Shown: positions 17,232-25,573 of the stretch, one piece after another
How positions within the stretch are numbered: position 1 is the stretch's first letter
Layout: the number at the start of each line of letters is the position of its first letter
From: Nitrospira japonica
GTDB taxonomy: Bacteria > Nitrospirota > Nitrospiria > Nitrospirales > Nitrospiraceae
Assembly: GCF_900169565.1 (NCBI RefSeq)
Contig: NZ_LT828648.1
Location: forward strand, 1,676,876 to 1,740,875
Length of the DNA: 64,000 nucleotides
Direction of reading: 5' to 3'
The notes under the pieces: generated by a model
Databases searched by the model: none
What the model saw: the letters and a program-made list of their open reading frames with translations, nothing else
What the model was told of the DNA's origin: nothing
Made by a program: the position numbers and the translations under genes

Positions 17232-17930
17232 TTAATGATGGTGGTGTTCGCAACCAGGGCCGTGGACGTGGGGTTCCGGGGAGGGGGGCGCGAAGGATTG
17301 ATTGGGGAGCACGATGCGACCGGCTTCGTGCTGCTTCGTGAGGTGCGCCGCAATCTCAGGATGATAGGCGCGGACGTATCCGACGAGGCCGGCCAGAAAT
17401 CGCTGAGATTGAAATCCCGCGCCGGAAAATTCCGAAACGAAACGAATCGACCGATCCAGCACCTCGGGGGCGAGGGTTGCGTCGGCGATCTGCTGAGGAT
17501 TCTGTTTTTTGAACGAGTCGTATTCCTTTTTCAGGTGTTCGGCGAAGATGGGCATCGGGGCAGAGGGTACGTGAAGCGGGCTCAGCGTCCGTCGAAGAGC
17601 TTGGATCGCAGTGATGATTTCCGCGTCCTGTCCGTCGCGCCGATCCTGGAAATAACTGAACGTGACCACTTCGACGAGATTGTACAGGGCGACGGCTTTT
17701 TCACCCCCGAAATCCGCCAGTTGCCTGTAGAACTCACGTCGTAGCGGCATGAAGTGCTCTCCCAGCCGCTTCTGCTGATAGTCGCTTCCTGACTCCAAAT
17801 AGTCGCAATCTTGAGGGCAGGCAATCCGAACGATCCGGTGTTCTCCGCAGCAAAGAGGGCAGATCAGGCCGCCCAAGGCCGGACAGGAGCGTTTGCCCTT
17901 ACGTTGCTTGCAGTAGAGGCACTGACTCAT
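17232..17930 (-). CDS. Conserved Cys-rich protein with His-rich tail, unknown function
   Basis: A 232-aa protein without a recognised function. The first 45 residues hold C-x2-C, C-P-A-L-G-G-L-I-C-P-L-C-C-G and C-P-Q-D-C, looking like two or more zinc knuckles. The middle is helical and soluble. The tail ends H-V-H-G-P-G-C-E-H-H-H-H, a likely metal-binding segment. The ATG overlaps the stop of the upstream beta-propeller gene (ATGA), so they are coupled. It could be a metal-dependent factor or metallochaperone; that is a guess from residues only. Confidence 0.75.
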   Translation of the reverse strand: MSQCLYCKQRKGKRSCPALGGLICPLCCGEHRIVRIACPQDCDYLESGSDYQQKRLGEHFMPLRREFYRQLADFGGEKAVALYNLVEVVTFSYFQDRRDGQDAEIITAIQALRRTLSPLHVPSAPMPIFAEHLKKEYDSFKKQNPQQIADATLAPEVLDRSIRFVSEFSGAGFQSQRFLAGLVGYVRAYHPEIAAHLTKQHEAGRIVLPNQSFAPPSPEPHVHGPGCEHHHH

Positions 17931-18988
17931 TTGGTTGCTCCCCCGGCTCCCGGTTTTGGCGGCGGAGGGACAAAGCCATAGTCGGCGAGGGTGCGCTTTT
18001 CCTGCTTGGACTTGCCTTCGGACGGTGTTTCCAGGCCGTTCATCTCGGCCGCATGAGCCGACTCGTAAGGCACCAGGATCAGATTATTGGTGCGATCGAT
18101 GCCGAGATCTCCAGGCGACGGGAGATATTCGGCAATGACTTGAAATCGTTTGTCCCACGTCATGCGCCAGACTTTCCCCGTCGTAAAGTCCGAAACGTAC
18201 ATGTTCGCCCAACGATCGAAATCGACGCCCCTCAAGTTCGCGAATCGGCTCGAGAAGAATCCGTTGGACACCAATTCGGTGAGATGTCCGTCCGGGCTGA
18301 TCTCGAAGATTTTCCCTTTGTCCCAACTCACCGCGATCAACTGCCCGGATTTGGGGTGAAGGGCCAGCCCAGTCGGACCGGCGAGGTGAGGATCGGCGAT
18401 CAAGAGCGAGACTTTTCCGGAATCGATCTCGACGCGATAGATGCGGTTGGCCCGCTGGTCCGAACAATACAGCAACCGCTTACCGTCGAATGCCACATCG
18501 GTGAGGGACGCAGCGGAGGAACCGCCGCCCATACCGCTCGGGATCGTCACGGTCCCCGTCGAGTGACCGGTGGCGGTGTCGAACCCTCGGACGGCATCAA
18601 GGTCGGCGACGTACAAGGTGCTGCCGGCGAGGGCCATGCCTTTGGGGGCGTGAAGCGTCACGCCGTTCTTACCCCCCTGGATGAACTTCAGACTGGTCAG
18701 CTTGCCGCTGGCGTCCAGTTTCGTAATGAAGCCGTTGTTATCCGCTTGCTCCGGCTCTCCATTGACGCTGGAGATGAAATATTCATTCCCCGCGGGTCCG
18801 CTAACGAAACTGTACGGCGATTGGAGATCGACGACGGTCACCTGTGCGGCGGCTTGATGGACGGCGACGATCCCGATCAGCCAGACGCCGAGCAAAGTGC
18901 CCAGGTGGCGACGTCCGATGATGTGAGAGAATGGTGGGGAAATGGTGATCACGAATGGATTGGCATGATAGCCATGGTAATGAATCAT
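17927..18988 (-). CDS. NHL/SMP-30-like beta-propeller protein, probably exported
   Basis: A 353-aa protein with a hydrophobic export segment at about 27-47 ending A-A-A-Q, then repeated propeller blades (L-Y-V-A-D-L-D, G-L-A-L-H-P-K-S-G, N-M-Y-V-S-D-F) as in NHL or SMP-30/gluconolactonase-like proteins. Catalytic metal ligands of true gluconolactonases cannot be assigned. The C-terminus is a Pro/Gly-rich tail. ATG 18988 gives a long n-region; GTG 18952 is an alternative start. It is coupled to the Cys/His-rich gene. Confidence 0.7.
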   Translation of the reverse strand: MIHYHGYHANPFVITISPPFSHIIGRRHLGTLLGVWLIGIVAVHQAAAQVTVVDLQSPYSFVSGPAGNEYFISSVNGEPEQADNNGFITKLDASGKLTSLKFIQGGKNGVTLHAPKGMALAGSTLYVADLDAVRGFDTATGHSTGTVTIPSGMGGGSSAASLTDVAFDGKRLLYCSDQRANRIYRVEIDSGKVSLLIADPHLAGPTGLALHPKSGQLIAVSWDKGKIFEISPDGHLTELVSNGFFSSRFANLRGVDFDRWANMYVSDFTTGKVWRMTWDKRFQVIAEYLPSPGDLGIDRTNNLILVPYESAHAAEMNGLETPSEGKSKQEKRTLADYGFVPPPPKPGAGGATK

Positions 18989-19059
18989 CGTAGCCGTGCC
19001 GCGCAGAATCTGTCAAGAAACCGCGGCGAGAGCCGTCCAAGGCCTGACCGCGGCGCACG

Positions 19060-19089
19060 TTGACTTGCACAAAAATGCCCTGTTAAGGT
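19060..19089 (+). promoter_or_regulatory. Predicted promoter of folD-metF-panB
   Basis: TTGACT (19060-19065), 18-nt spacer, TAAGGT (19084-19089), 47 bp before the folD GTG. It lies in the divergent region between the propeller gene and folD. Confidence 0.5.
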
Positions 19090-19136
19090 GCGCGTTTAAT
19101 GGAACGATTCGTTGGCTGACAGGAACGGAGGGAGCC

Positions 19137-19997
19137 GTGGCAGCGAAACTCATTGATGGGAAAGCATTGGCACAACAGGTTCGGGACGGATTGGCGGCCC
19201 AGGCGGCGAAAGTCTTGGCCAAGACGGGAACGAAACCTGGACTGGCGACCATTTTGGTGGGGGATGATCCTGCGTCTCACGTGTACGTCAAGAACAAGCA
19301 GAAGGCGTGTGAATTGGCGGGCATCTACGTGGACGACCACAAGTTGCCCTCCAGCACGACCCAGGCCGAACTGCTGGCCTTGATCGACAAGAAAAACGCC
19401 GATCCGAAAATCCACGGGATCCTCGTGCAGCTCCCGCTGCCGAAACATATCGACAGCAAAGTGATCTTGGAAGCAGTGTCTCCGGACAAAGATGCAGACG
19501 GGTTTCACCCCTATAACTTCGGCCGGTTGGTCGAGGGGCATCCTGTATTTGAAGCCTGCACGCCGAAGGGCGTGATCAAGATGATCGAGTCCACCGGCGT
19601 GACCATCGAAGGTAAACGTGCCGTCGTGCTCGGGCGGAGCAACATCGTGGGCAAGCCGTTGGCGCTGATGCTGTTGCAGCGTAATGCCACGGTCACCATC
19701 TGTCATTCGAAGACAAAAGACCTGGCTGCCGTGTGTCGCGAGGCAGACCTCCTGCTTGTGGCCATCGGAAAGGCCAAGTTCGTCACAGCCGACATGGTCC
19801 GCGAGGGAGCCGTCGTCATCGACGTCGGCACGAACAAGACGTCGGATGGCAAACTGTGCGGAGACGTCGATTTTGAGCCGGTGAGCCAAAAGGCAGGCTG
19901 GATCAGTCCGGTACCCGGCGGAGTCGGTCCGATGACGATCGCGATGTTGCTGGACAATACCGTGGAGTCTGCTAGGAGAATGGCAGGAATCGCGTAG
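19137..19997 (+). CDS. folD: Methylenetetrahydrofolate dehydrogenase / methenyl-THF cyclohydrolase
   Basis: A 286-aa bifunctional FolD. The catalytic Y-V-K-N-K-Q-K-A-C is at about 50-58, with Q-L-P-L-P and the NADP site G-R-S-N-I-V-G-K-P. GTG 19137 follows ggaggga at good spacing and matches the family start; the open frame to 18996 is upstream noise. It interconverts methylene-, methenyl- and formyl-THF, feeding metF and panB, which follow on the same strand. Confidence 0.95.
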   Translation: MAAKLIDGKALAQQVRDGLAAQAAKVLAKTGTKPGLATILVGDDPASHVYVKNKQKACELAGIYVDDHKLPSSTTQAELLALIDKKNADPKIHGILVQLPLPKHIDSKVILEAVSPDKDADGFHPYNFGRLVEGHPVFEACTPKGVIKMIESTGVTIEGKRAVVLGRSNIVGKPLALMLLQRNATVTICHSKTKDLAAVCREADLLLVAIGKAKFVTADMVREGAVVIDVGTNKTSDGKLCGDVDFEPVSQKAGWISPVPGGVGPMTIAMLLDNTVESARRMAGIA

Positions 19998-20029
19998 GAG
20001 GAGGCGGGGAGCGAGCGAGAAGGAAGAAT

Positions 20030-20917
20030 ATGACGCGGGAGCCGAGTCGACTAAAAGACGTCCTTGATCGTAAACAGTTTGCCGTGACGGTCGAGTATAA
20101 CCCTCCCAAGGGGACGAACGTCACCGGCCTGCTGGACAATGCCAGGCAGCTGGTGGGTCGAGTACACGGCGTTAATGTGACCGACAACACGGCCGCCGTG
20201 GTCCGCGCCGGATCGTTGCCGGTCTGCCGGTTATTGTACGAGTTGGGGCACGACCCGGTGATGCAGTTGACCTGCCGGGATCGGAACCGAATCGCCATGC
20301 AATCGGATTTGATGGGCGCGCATCTGCTGGGCATCAGGAACGTCCTGTGCTTGACCGGCGACTATCCCACGGTCGGCGATCACAAGGATGCCAAACCGGT
20401 CTATGATTTGGATTCGGTCCAGGTCATGCAGTTGGTACAGGGCCTCAATGACGGCCGCGACATGGCGGGCAACAAGCTCGACGGCGCCACGGCGTTTCAG
20501 ATCGGCGCCGCAGTCACGCCCGAAGCCGATCCGTTGGGACCGATGCTCGCCAAATTCGAGGTCAAAGTCAAAGCCGGTGCGGGCTTCTTTCAGACGCAGG
20601 CCATCTACAATCCGGAACAGTTTGCGAGCTTCATGACGGCGGTTCGTCCGTTCAAGGTCAAGGTGCTTGCCGGCATTCTGGTATTGCGAAACGCCAAGAT
20701 GGCTGAATTCATGAACGCCCATATCCCCGGTGTGTCCGTCCCCCAAGCGATGATCGATGAATTGCGGGCCGCAGGCGACAAATCGGAGGATGCCGGCGTG
20801 GAGATCGCCGTCCGAACGATTGCCGCGGTGCGACCTCACTGCGACGGGGTTCATATCATGGCCATCAAAGCAACGCATCGGCTTGGAGAGATCCTCACCA
20901 AATCAGGCATTGGATGA
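20030..20917 (+). CDS. metF: Methylenetetrahydrofolate reductase (MetF-type, no C-terminal zinc domain)
   Basis: A 295-aa TIM-barrel MTHFR: N-terminal V-T-V-E-Y-N-P-P-K, the central L-T-C-R-D-R-N and L-C-L-T-G-D-Y blocks, and F-F-Q-T-Q-A-I-Y. It reduces methylene-THF to methyl-THF for methionine and the methyl cycle (ahcY and metK lie at 54-57 kb). It lacks the Cys-rich C-terminal domain found in acetogen-type MetV; a separate protein with that domain is encoded at 23989-24237. The stop overlaps panB (ATGA). Confidence 0.92.
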   Translation: MTREPSRLKDVLDRKQFAVTVEYNPPKGTNVTGLLDNARQLVGRVHGVNVTDNTAAVVRAGSLPVCRLLYELGHDPVMQLTCRDRNRIAMQSDLMGAHLLGIRNVLCLTGDYPTVGDHKDAKPVYDLDSVQVMQLVQGLNDGRDMAGNKLDGATAFQIGAAVTPEADPLGPMLAKFEVKVKAGAGFFQTQAIYNPEQFASFMTAVRPFKVKVLAGILVLRNAKMAEFMNAHIPGVSVPQAMIDELRAAGDKSEDAGVEIAVRTIAAVRPHCDGVHIMAIKATHRLGEILTKSGIG

Positions 20918-21702
20918 TGAAAGTTCCGGATCTTCGCCGGTACAAGCACGGAAAACGGCTGATCGTTGTGACGGCCTACGACGCCTTGTTTGCCCGCATC
21001 ATCGAACAGGCAGGGATCGAGACAATTCTGGTCGGCGACTCATTGGGGGTCGTCGTGCAAGGCAAAGCCAATACCCTGTCCGTTTCCATGGACGAGATGC
21101 TGTATCACACGAAGTTGGTCGCCGGGGCGGCGCAACAGGCCCTCGTGGTCGGCGACATGCCTTTCATGTCGTATCAGGCCAGCCGGGAGGATGCCCTGCG
21201 CAACGCGGGACGGTTTCTACAGGTCGGCGCGCATGCCGTGAAACTTGAGGGTGGGTCGGCGGTGGTGGACCGCGTGCACGATATGACGCAAACCGGGATT
21301 CCGGTGGTCGGGCATCTGGGAATGACTCCGCAGTCCGTCAATCAATATGGCGGGTATAAGGTGCAAGGCAAGGAGGCGGCTCAGGCGGAAACGATGGTGC
21401 AGGACGCCAAGGCGCTGGAAGCGGCCGGTGCCGTGGCCATAGTATTGGAAGCGATGCCGGCCGACCTGGCCAAGTCGATTACGGATACACTTGCCATTCC
21501 GACGATCGGGATCGGCGCGGGACCCCATTGCGACGGACAGGTTTTGGTACTGTACGATCTGTTGGGGCTGTTCGATGACTTTGTTCCGAAGTTCGTCAAG
21601 CCGTACGCCCATCTCAAAGCCGACGCCCTCCAAGCGCTGCGCCGTTACAAAGAAGAGGTGGAACAGGGCAAATTCCCCTCGGACTCGGAAAGCTATCGGT
21701 AG
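20914..21702 (+). CDS. panB: 3-methyl-2-oxobutanoate hydroxymethyltransferase
   Basis: A 262-aa PanB, the first step of pantothenate (CoA) synthesis, using methylene-THF as donor. V-T-A-Y-D-A-L-F-A, V-G-D-S-L-G and the H-D-M-T-Q-T-G-I-P / H-L-G-M-T-P-Q-S motifs are intact, and E-A-M-P carries the catalytic Glu. Coupling to metF groups three one-carbon enzymes in one transcript. Confidence 0.96.
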   Translation: MMKVPDLRRYKHGKRLIVVTAYDALFARIIEQAGIETILVGDSLGVVVQGKANTLSVSMDEMLYHTKLVAGAAQQALVVGDMPFMSYQASREDALRNAGRFLQVGAHAVKLEGGSAVVDRVHDMTQTGIPVVGHLGMTPQSVNQYGGYKVQGKEAAQAETMVQDAKALEAAGAVAIVLEAMPADLAKSITDTLAIPTIGIGAGPHCDGQVLVLYDLLGLFDDFVPKFVKPYAHLKADALQALRRYKEEVEQGKFPSDSESYR

Positions 21703-21766
21703 GGTGGTAAATAGTTTCGCCCTAGTCTGACTGTCCAATCGGTCCCGGTTGGCAGGAGTTGGGTTC

Positions 21767-22543
21767 ATGGAATGGTTCGAGTGGGTCTTCACTCGAGAGT
21801 TTCGGCAGTACCTCCTGGCTCATGATCTCGTTTTTCCCCTTCTTTTTCTGATCCGACTGCTCGGCGTGACCGCCATCGAATTGATCCGGCCGGCCAGAAA
21901 GGTCGAGTACAGCAGAGTCATCGTCTATGACTTCGCCGTTTTTCTCCTCTATCAGTTCATCATCTTTCCTATCGCAGGGTACATCGACTTGTGGATCGCA
22001 GTGCGTCCGAATCTGCCGGACGTCGTCTTGAATCTTCCACTGCCTCTGCGTGTCACGGCCTATTTCGTGATCGCAGATTTCGGTCACTATTGGATCCACT
22101 GGTTGATGCATACGGCGCCTGTCTGGCGCATCCACAAGTGGCATCATGTGCCGACGTACATGTACTGGCTTGCCGGCGTCCGAGCGACCATCCCGCAGCA
22201 GGTGATCGTGAATCTTCCCTATATCTTCGCCTACTCTTTTCTGGATCTCTCGCCTTGGTGGATGTACCTGGCGATCGGCATGTTCAATGCCCTTCAGAAC
22301 GACTGGATGCACATGAACGTCGCCTGGAGATTCAAGTGGCTCGAATGGCTGATCGTGACCCCACGGTATCATCATATCCATCACAGTAATCGTCCCGAAC
22401 ATTACACGGCAAATCTCGCCGCTCTTTTTACGGTTTGGGATCGATTGTTCGGAACCTATGTGGACCCCGACAAGGTTTCGGAACCGCTGTCGTTTGGAAT
22501 CGGAGAAAAGGTGCCTCTTCCCCGGCTTGCGCTGGGCGTGTGA
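21767..22543 (+). CDS. Sterol desaturase / fatty acid hydroxylase family membrane protein
   Basis: A 258-aa di-iron membrane oxygenase. The three His clusters are present: H-Y-W-I-H, H-K-W-H-H and H-H-I-H-H, with four or so membrane spans. The substrate (sterol, hopanoid, carotenoid or lipid chain) cannot be read from sequence. ATG 21767 has an aggag 10 nt upstream. Confidence 0.85.
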   Translation: MEWFEWVFTREFRQYLLAHDLVFPLLFLIRLLGVTAIELIRPARKVEYSRVIVYDFAVFLLYQFIIFPIAGYIDLWIAVRPNLPDVVLNLPLPLRVTAYFVIADFGHYWIHWLMHTAPVWRIHKWHHVPTYMYWLAGVRATIPQQVIVNLPYIFAYSFLDLSPWWMYLAIGMFNALQNDWMHMNVAWRFKWLEWLIVTPRYHHIHHSNRPEHYTANLAALFTVWDRLFGTYVDPDKVSEPLSFGIGEKVPLPRLALGV

Positions 22544-22561
22544 GAAAACGGCCAATGGCGG

Positions 22562-23371
22562 TTAGCGGTTTGGTCGCGGACCTTCAACTTGGAAGACGGC
22601 ACGATCTTCGAACCTGACGGCTGTCAGATATCGACCCCATACACATCCGCTGTCGATGGCCAAATGGTTGGGCTTGAGTTGCAGCCCCAAGGCGGCCCAA
22701 TGGCCGGTGACAATGGTGGTATCGGCGCTTCGACGGCCGGGGATACGGAACCAAGGTACATAGCCGGGGGGGACATCTTTCGGAGCGCCGGAAAAGCCGG
22801 ACATCTCCCCGGCCGGTGTACAGCTTCGAATTCGCGTCATCACTCGCGCCACACTGGCTCGCCGCATCCTTCCCGTCAGCGACGGATGCCAGGGTGGAAG
22901 CGAGGCATGAAAGAAGTCACGGAGAAATTCCCGGTACTCGGGTCCAGCCAGGGCTTCGTCCACCTCGTGCGCCAGTTGCATGGCGTCTGCCGCAGTCCAT
23001 TGCGGGAGCAATCCGGCATGGACCATGAGGGCGGACTGGTCATGGACCAGAAGCGGGAGCTTTCGCAGCCAGTCCATCAACTCCGGACGATCGTCGGCTC
23101 CGAGGACGTCATCAATGGTGTCCTTGGGGCGCAATGTCACGATGCCTTCCGCTGCGGCGAGCAAAAAGAGATCGTGGTTGCCCAACACGGCCAACGCCGC
23201 TGTGCCGAGGTTCTTGATGAGGCGCAAGACTCCGAGCGAATCCGGCCCGCGATTGACGAGATCGCCGACGAACCACAAGCGGTCCCGGGTCGGATCAAAG
23301 TGGATTCGGTCGATCAGACGGGACAGTTGATCTCGGCAACCTTGCACGTCTCCGATTGCGTAGGTAGCCAT
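22562..23371 (-). CDS. apaH: Symmetrical bis(5'-nucleosyl)-tetraphosphatase
   Basis: A 269-aa calcineurin-like phosphoesterase. G-D-V-Q-G-C, F-V-G-D-L-V-N-R-G-P and L-G-N-H-D are the metal-binding motifs, and the G-H-W-A block near the C-terminus is present. ApaH hydrolyses Ap4A to 2 ADP and also decaps Np4-RNAs in E. coli. It converges on the sterol-desaturase gene with an 18-bp gap. Confidence 0.93.
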   Translation of the reverse strand: MATYAIGDVQGCRDQLSRLIDRIHFDPTRDRLWFVGDLVNRGPDSLGVLRLIKNLGTAALAVLGNHDLFLLAAAEGIVTLRPKDTIDDVLGADDRPELMDWLRKLPLLVHDQSALMVHAGLLPQWTAADAMQLAHEVDEALAGPEYREFLRDFFHASLPPWHPSLTGRMRRASVARVMTRIRSCTPAGEMSGFSGAPKDVPPGYVPWFRIPGRRSADTTIVTGHWAALGLQLKPNHLAIDSGCVWGRYLTAVRFEDRAVFQVEGPRPNR

Positions 23372-23386
23372 CAGTCAAGAAATCGT

Positions 23387-23506
23387 TCAGTGTGATGCGT
23401 AGCGGTCATGTCGGGATTTCTTGATCTCGTCGGCAGGCAGGCTCGGCGGCTTGAGGGGGTTGAGCGAGCCGGAGCCGTAGTCGACAATGGAGCTGACCGC
23501 CGTCAA
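23387..23506 (-). CDS. Possible 39-aa ORF coupled to queF
   Basis: TTG overlaps the queF stop (TTGA) and opens a 39-codon frame with V-D-Y-G-S-G-S-L-N-P-L-K and P-A-D-E-I-K-K-S-R, more protein-like than neighbouring noise. There is no Shine-Dalgarno and no known family. It may be a small coupled peptide or chance. Confidence 0.25.
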   Translation of the reverse strand: MTAVSSIVDYGSGSLNPLKPPSLPADEIKKSRHDRYASH

Positions 23507-23901
23507 GGGTAGCGGGCTTCGATGACGCTCCGCAGCCCCCCGCGCGCGGCAAAGGTGCCGGTCACCTTTGCCCAAACGGGCCGGCAGGCCGTTACGACAT
23601 CCTGGAGCACGCGATTGACGGAGTTCTCATAGAAGATTCCGAGATTGCGGTAGGCGTGGATGTACATCTTCAGAGATTTGAGCTCCAGGCAATCCTTGTC
23701 CGGCATGTAGTGAATCGTGATCGTGCCGAAATCCGGCAGCCCGGTCTTCGGACAAATGGCCGTATATTCGGGAATCTCGATGGTGATCTCGTAGCCCTTA
23801 TATTGGTTAGGAAACGTTTCGATATCCGGCAAAGGGGCTGTAATACCGCTCTTGGCATGCCGATCGTTATACCCCAACTTCGTCTTGGACCTGCGGGTCA
23901 T
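23503..23901 (-). CDS. queF: NADPH-dependent 7-cyano-7-deazaguanine reductase
   Basis: A 132-aa type I (YkvM-like) QueF that reduces preQ0 to preQ1 in queuosine synthesis. The catalytic Cys is in A-I-C-P-K-T-G-L-P-D-F, with the general-acid Asp seven residues on, and L-E-L-K-S-L-K-M-Y is the NADPH motif. ATG 23901 has GAGG 10 nt upstream; ATG 23925 adds 8 residues. No other queuosine genes are beside it. Confidence 0.95.
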   Translation of the reverse strand: MTRRSKTKLGYNDRHAKSGITAPLPDIETFPNQYKGYEITIEIPEYTAICPKTGLPDFGTITIHYMPDKDCLELKSLKMYIHAYRNLGIFYENSVNRVLQDVVTACRPVWAKVTGTFAARGGLRSVIEARYP

Positions 23902-23988
23902 CTTCTGACTACCTCGTTCTGCCATGGTGTCGCGGCGGGCAGGCGTGTTAACGGCCGTCGGATTGTCCGACCTGAGAGCCGCGTAGAC

Positions 23989-24237
23989 TTACAGCTGTTT
24001 CATCCACTCGGTCTGGCCGATTTTTTCCAGTTCGATAAACAACGAAACCCAGGGGCATTTCATCTCGGGATACACCTCGCAGAGCCCTCCTTTTCGCACG
24101 CCCCCGCAGGGACCGTGGCTCATGAATTTCGGGCATTCGGCCTTTAACGAATTATCGGGGATGGGAGGGCGCTTATGGACGCCGCCCACATGTTGGGCTC
24201 CCTCATCTTCCCCGGGGATCATGACGCGCTGGTTCAT
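23989..24237 (-). CDS. Stand-alone MTHFR C-terminal (MetV-like) zinc domain protein
   Basis: An 82-aa protein with C-P-K-F-M-S-H-G-P-C-G-G-V, then L-C-E-V-Y-P and K-C-P-W-V. This is the Cys pattern of the methylenetetrahydrofolate reductase C-terminal domain (Pfam MTHFR_C), which in acetogens forms MetV or is fused to MetF. Here it is free, 3 kb from a MetF that lacks it. A promoter ends 6 nt before the ATG and no ribosome site is seen, so it may be leaderless. Likely role: metal/Fe-S or electron-transfer partner of MetF (inference). Confidence 0.75.
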   Translation of the reverse strand: MNQRVMIPGEDEGAQHVGGVHKRPPIPDNSLKAECPKFMSHGPCGGVRKGGLCEVYPEMKCPWVSLFIELEKIGQTEWMKQL

Positions 24238-24243
24238 AGTTCT

Positions 24244-24272
24244 AGTGTAGACACATTCGGCTGAATCGGCAA
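24244..24272 (-). promoter_or_regulatory. Predicted leaderless promoter of the MetV-like gene
   Basis: TTGCCG (24272-24267), 17-nt spacer, TACACT (24249-24244). The ATG begins 7 nt after the -10, where transcription would start. Confidence 0.5.
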
Positions 24273-24482
24273 TGTCCGTTATGCTTGGAGCGAGAGTACA
24301 TGCTCGCCTATGTCGCGGTTTTCCGCAAGTGGAGAATGGGGTTAGGGCGAATGGCCTATCGAAAGATGTGATGCTAGGCCTTCTTTCGGCGATAGTGGGC
24401 CTTCTGAGAAGTTGCGTTGATTATCAGGAAGTTATAGACTTTGACACAGTCGTGTCCGATCAGTAGGGAAGCAACATTGCCG

Positions 24483-24512
24483 TTGACAGTCTTTTTTCGG
24501 CTTTGCTACGAT
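24483..24512 (+). promoter_or_regulatory. Predicted promoter of the por operon
   Basis: Consensus TTGACA (24483-24488), 18-nt spacer with a T-run, TACGAT (24507-24512). The porB ATG lies 135 nt downstream, leaving a long leader. Confidence 0.55.
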
Positions 24513-24647
24513 GATCGAACTTTTGAAAGTCTGTGGAAGTATCAACGCAGTTCTTCCAGCCTCGATTTCCTGCAGGTTTGTTGCGCACAATCATAGTTGT
24601 TCACCGGCCGGTTGGGTGCCGGTGTTACGAGAGAGGGAGGTGTCCCG

Positions 24648-25550
24648 ATGAGTCTTGATTATGTGAAATTCTCCAATGGGTTTGAAAAGTTCATGCCGAA
24701 AGAATATCGGGACATGGTCGAGCACGGTCCCTTCGGCAAGAAGATCTCCGTCTCTCAAATGGGTAGCTTCAAGGAAGTACTCGAAGAACACCCGATGTGC
24801 GCCGGTTGCGCAATGACCCTCTTTATCAGGCTCGCCATGATCGCGTTCCCCAATCCCGAAGACACCATCACCGTCGGCACCGCCGGCTGCGGTCGTCTGG
24901 CGATTTCCCAGGCCGCCATCCCGTTTGTCTACGGCAATTATGGAGACCAGAACGGCGTTGCCAGCGGTCTTTCCCGTGGGCTCCGTCTTCGGTTTGGTGA
25001 TAAGCCCAAGGATGTGGTCGTAATGGCCGGCGACGGCGGTACGGCTGACATTGGATTCCAGCAGGTGCTCCATTCCTGGTTCCGGAAAGAGCGGTTCACG
25101 ACGATCATGTTGGACAACGAGGTCTATGGCAATACCGGCGGTCAGGAGAGCGGCATGACCAACCGCGGCGCCGTGCTGAAGATGGCTCCGCTGGGCAAGA
25201 AGTTTGAAAAGATGGACATGGTGCAAATGGCCAAGGTTGCCGGGTGCGCCTATGTCGCCACGGTGGTGCCGAATAATCCGCGCCGCGTCGAAAGCGTTAT
25301 CAAGAAAGCCGTGTTGATTGCCCGCGAAGTCGGATCCACCTATATCCAAGCGTATACGTCCTGCAACATCGAATACGCGATTCCGACCGATAAAGTCATG
25401 GAAGATGCGAAGACGGTCGAGAACGACCGCTATGCCTTCTCCGAGTACGTCAGCGACGAGGCCAAGCAGTACTTGACCGAACGGTACGGCTACAAGGAGT
25501 TTCTCGCCAAGCCGGCTGCTCCTGCCGGGGCGATTCCGAGCAAGGCCTAA
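24648..25550 (+). CDS. porB: 2-oxoacid:ferredoxin oxidoreductase, beta subunit
   Basis: A 300-aa thiamine-diphosphate subunit. M-C-A-G-C-A and T-A-G-C-G supply cluster Cys residues, while G-D-G-G-T-A-D-I-G-F-Q and L-D-N-E-V-Y-G-N-T-G bind ThDP/Mg. ATG 24648 follows gagagggaggtgtcccg. It opens the five-gene operon beta-gamma-delta-epsilon-alpha, the arrangement of five-subunit pyruvate/2-oxoglutarate synthases in rTCA bacteria such as Hydrogenobacter and Nitrospira. Whether pyruvate or 2-oxoglutarate is the substrate cannot be told from sequence. Confidence 0.93.
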   Translation: MSLDYVKFSNGFEKFMPKEYRDMVEHGPFGKKISVSQMGSFKEVLEEHPMCAGCAMTLFIRLAMIAFPNPEDTITVGTAGCGRLAISQAAIPFVYGNYGDQNGVASGLSRGLRLRFGDKPKDVVVMAGDGGTADIGFQQVLHSWFRKERFTTIMLDNEVYGNTGGQESGMTNRGAVLKMAPLGKKFEKMDMVQMAKVAGCAYVATVVPNNPRRVESVIKKAVLIAREVGSTYIQAYTSCNIEYAIPTDKVMEDAKTVENDRYAFSEYVSDEAKQYLTERYGYKEFLAKPAAPAGAIPSKA

Positions 25551-25573
25551 TACCCAGAGAAGGGAGACCGACC

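Larger units (their letters stand above)
24238..24647. other. 410-bp divergent intergenic region
   Basis: It holds a minus-strand promoter for the MetV-like gene at one end and a plus-strand promoter for the por operon at the other. A 64-codon frame at 24272-24466 has no ribosome site, no family resemblance and poor composition, and is not called. Nothing else was recognised. Confidence 0.6.

Noticed and set aside
24272-24466. 64-codon frame before the por operon
   Set aside because: No ribosome site, no similarity, and it lies in a region with two promoters.
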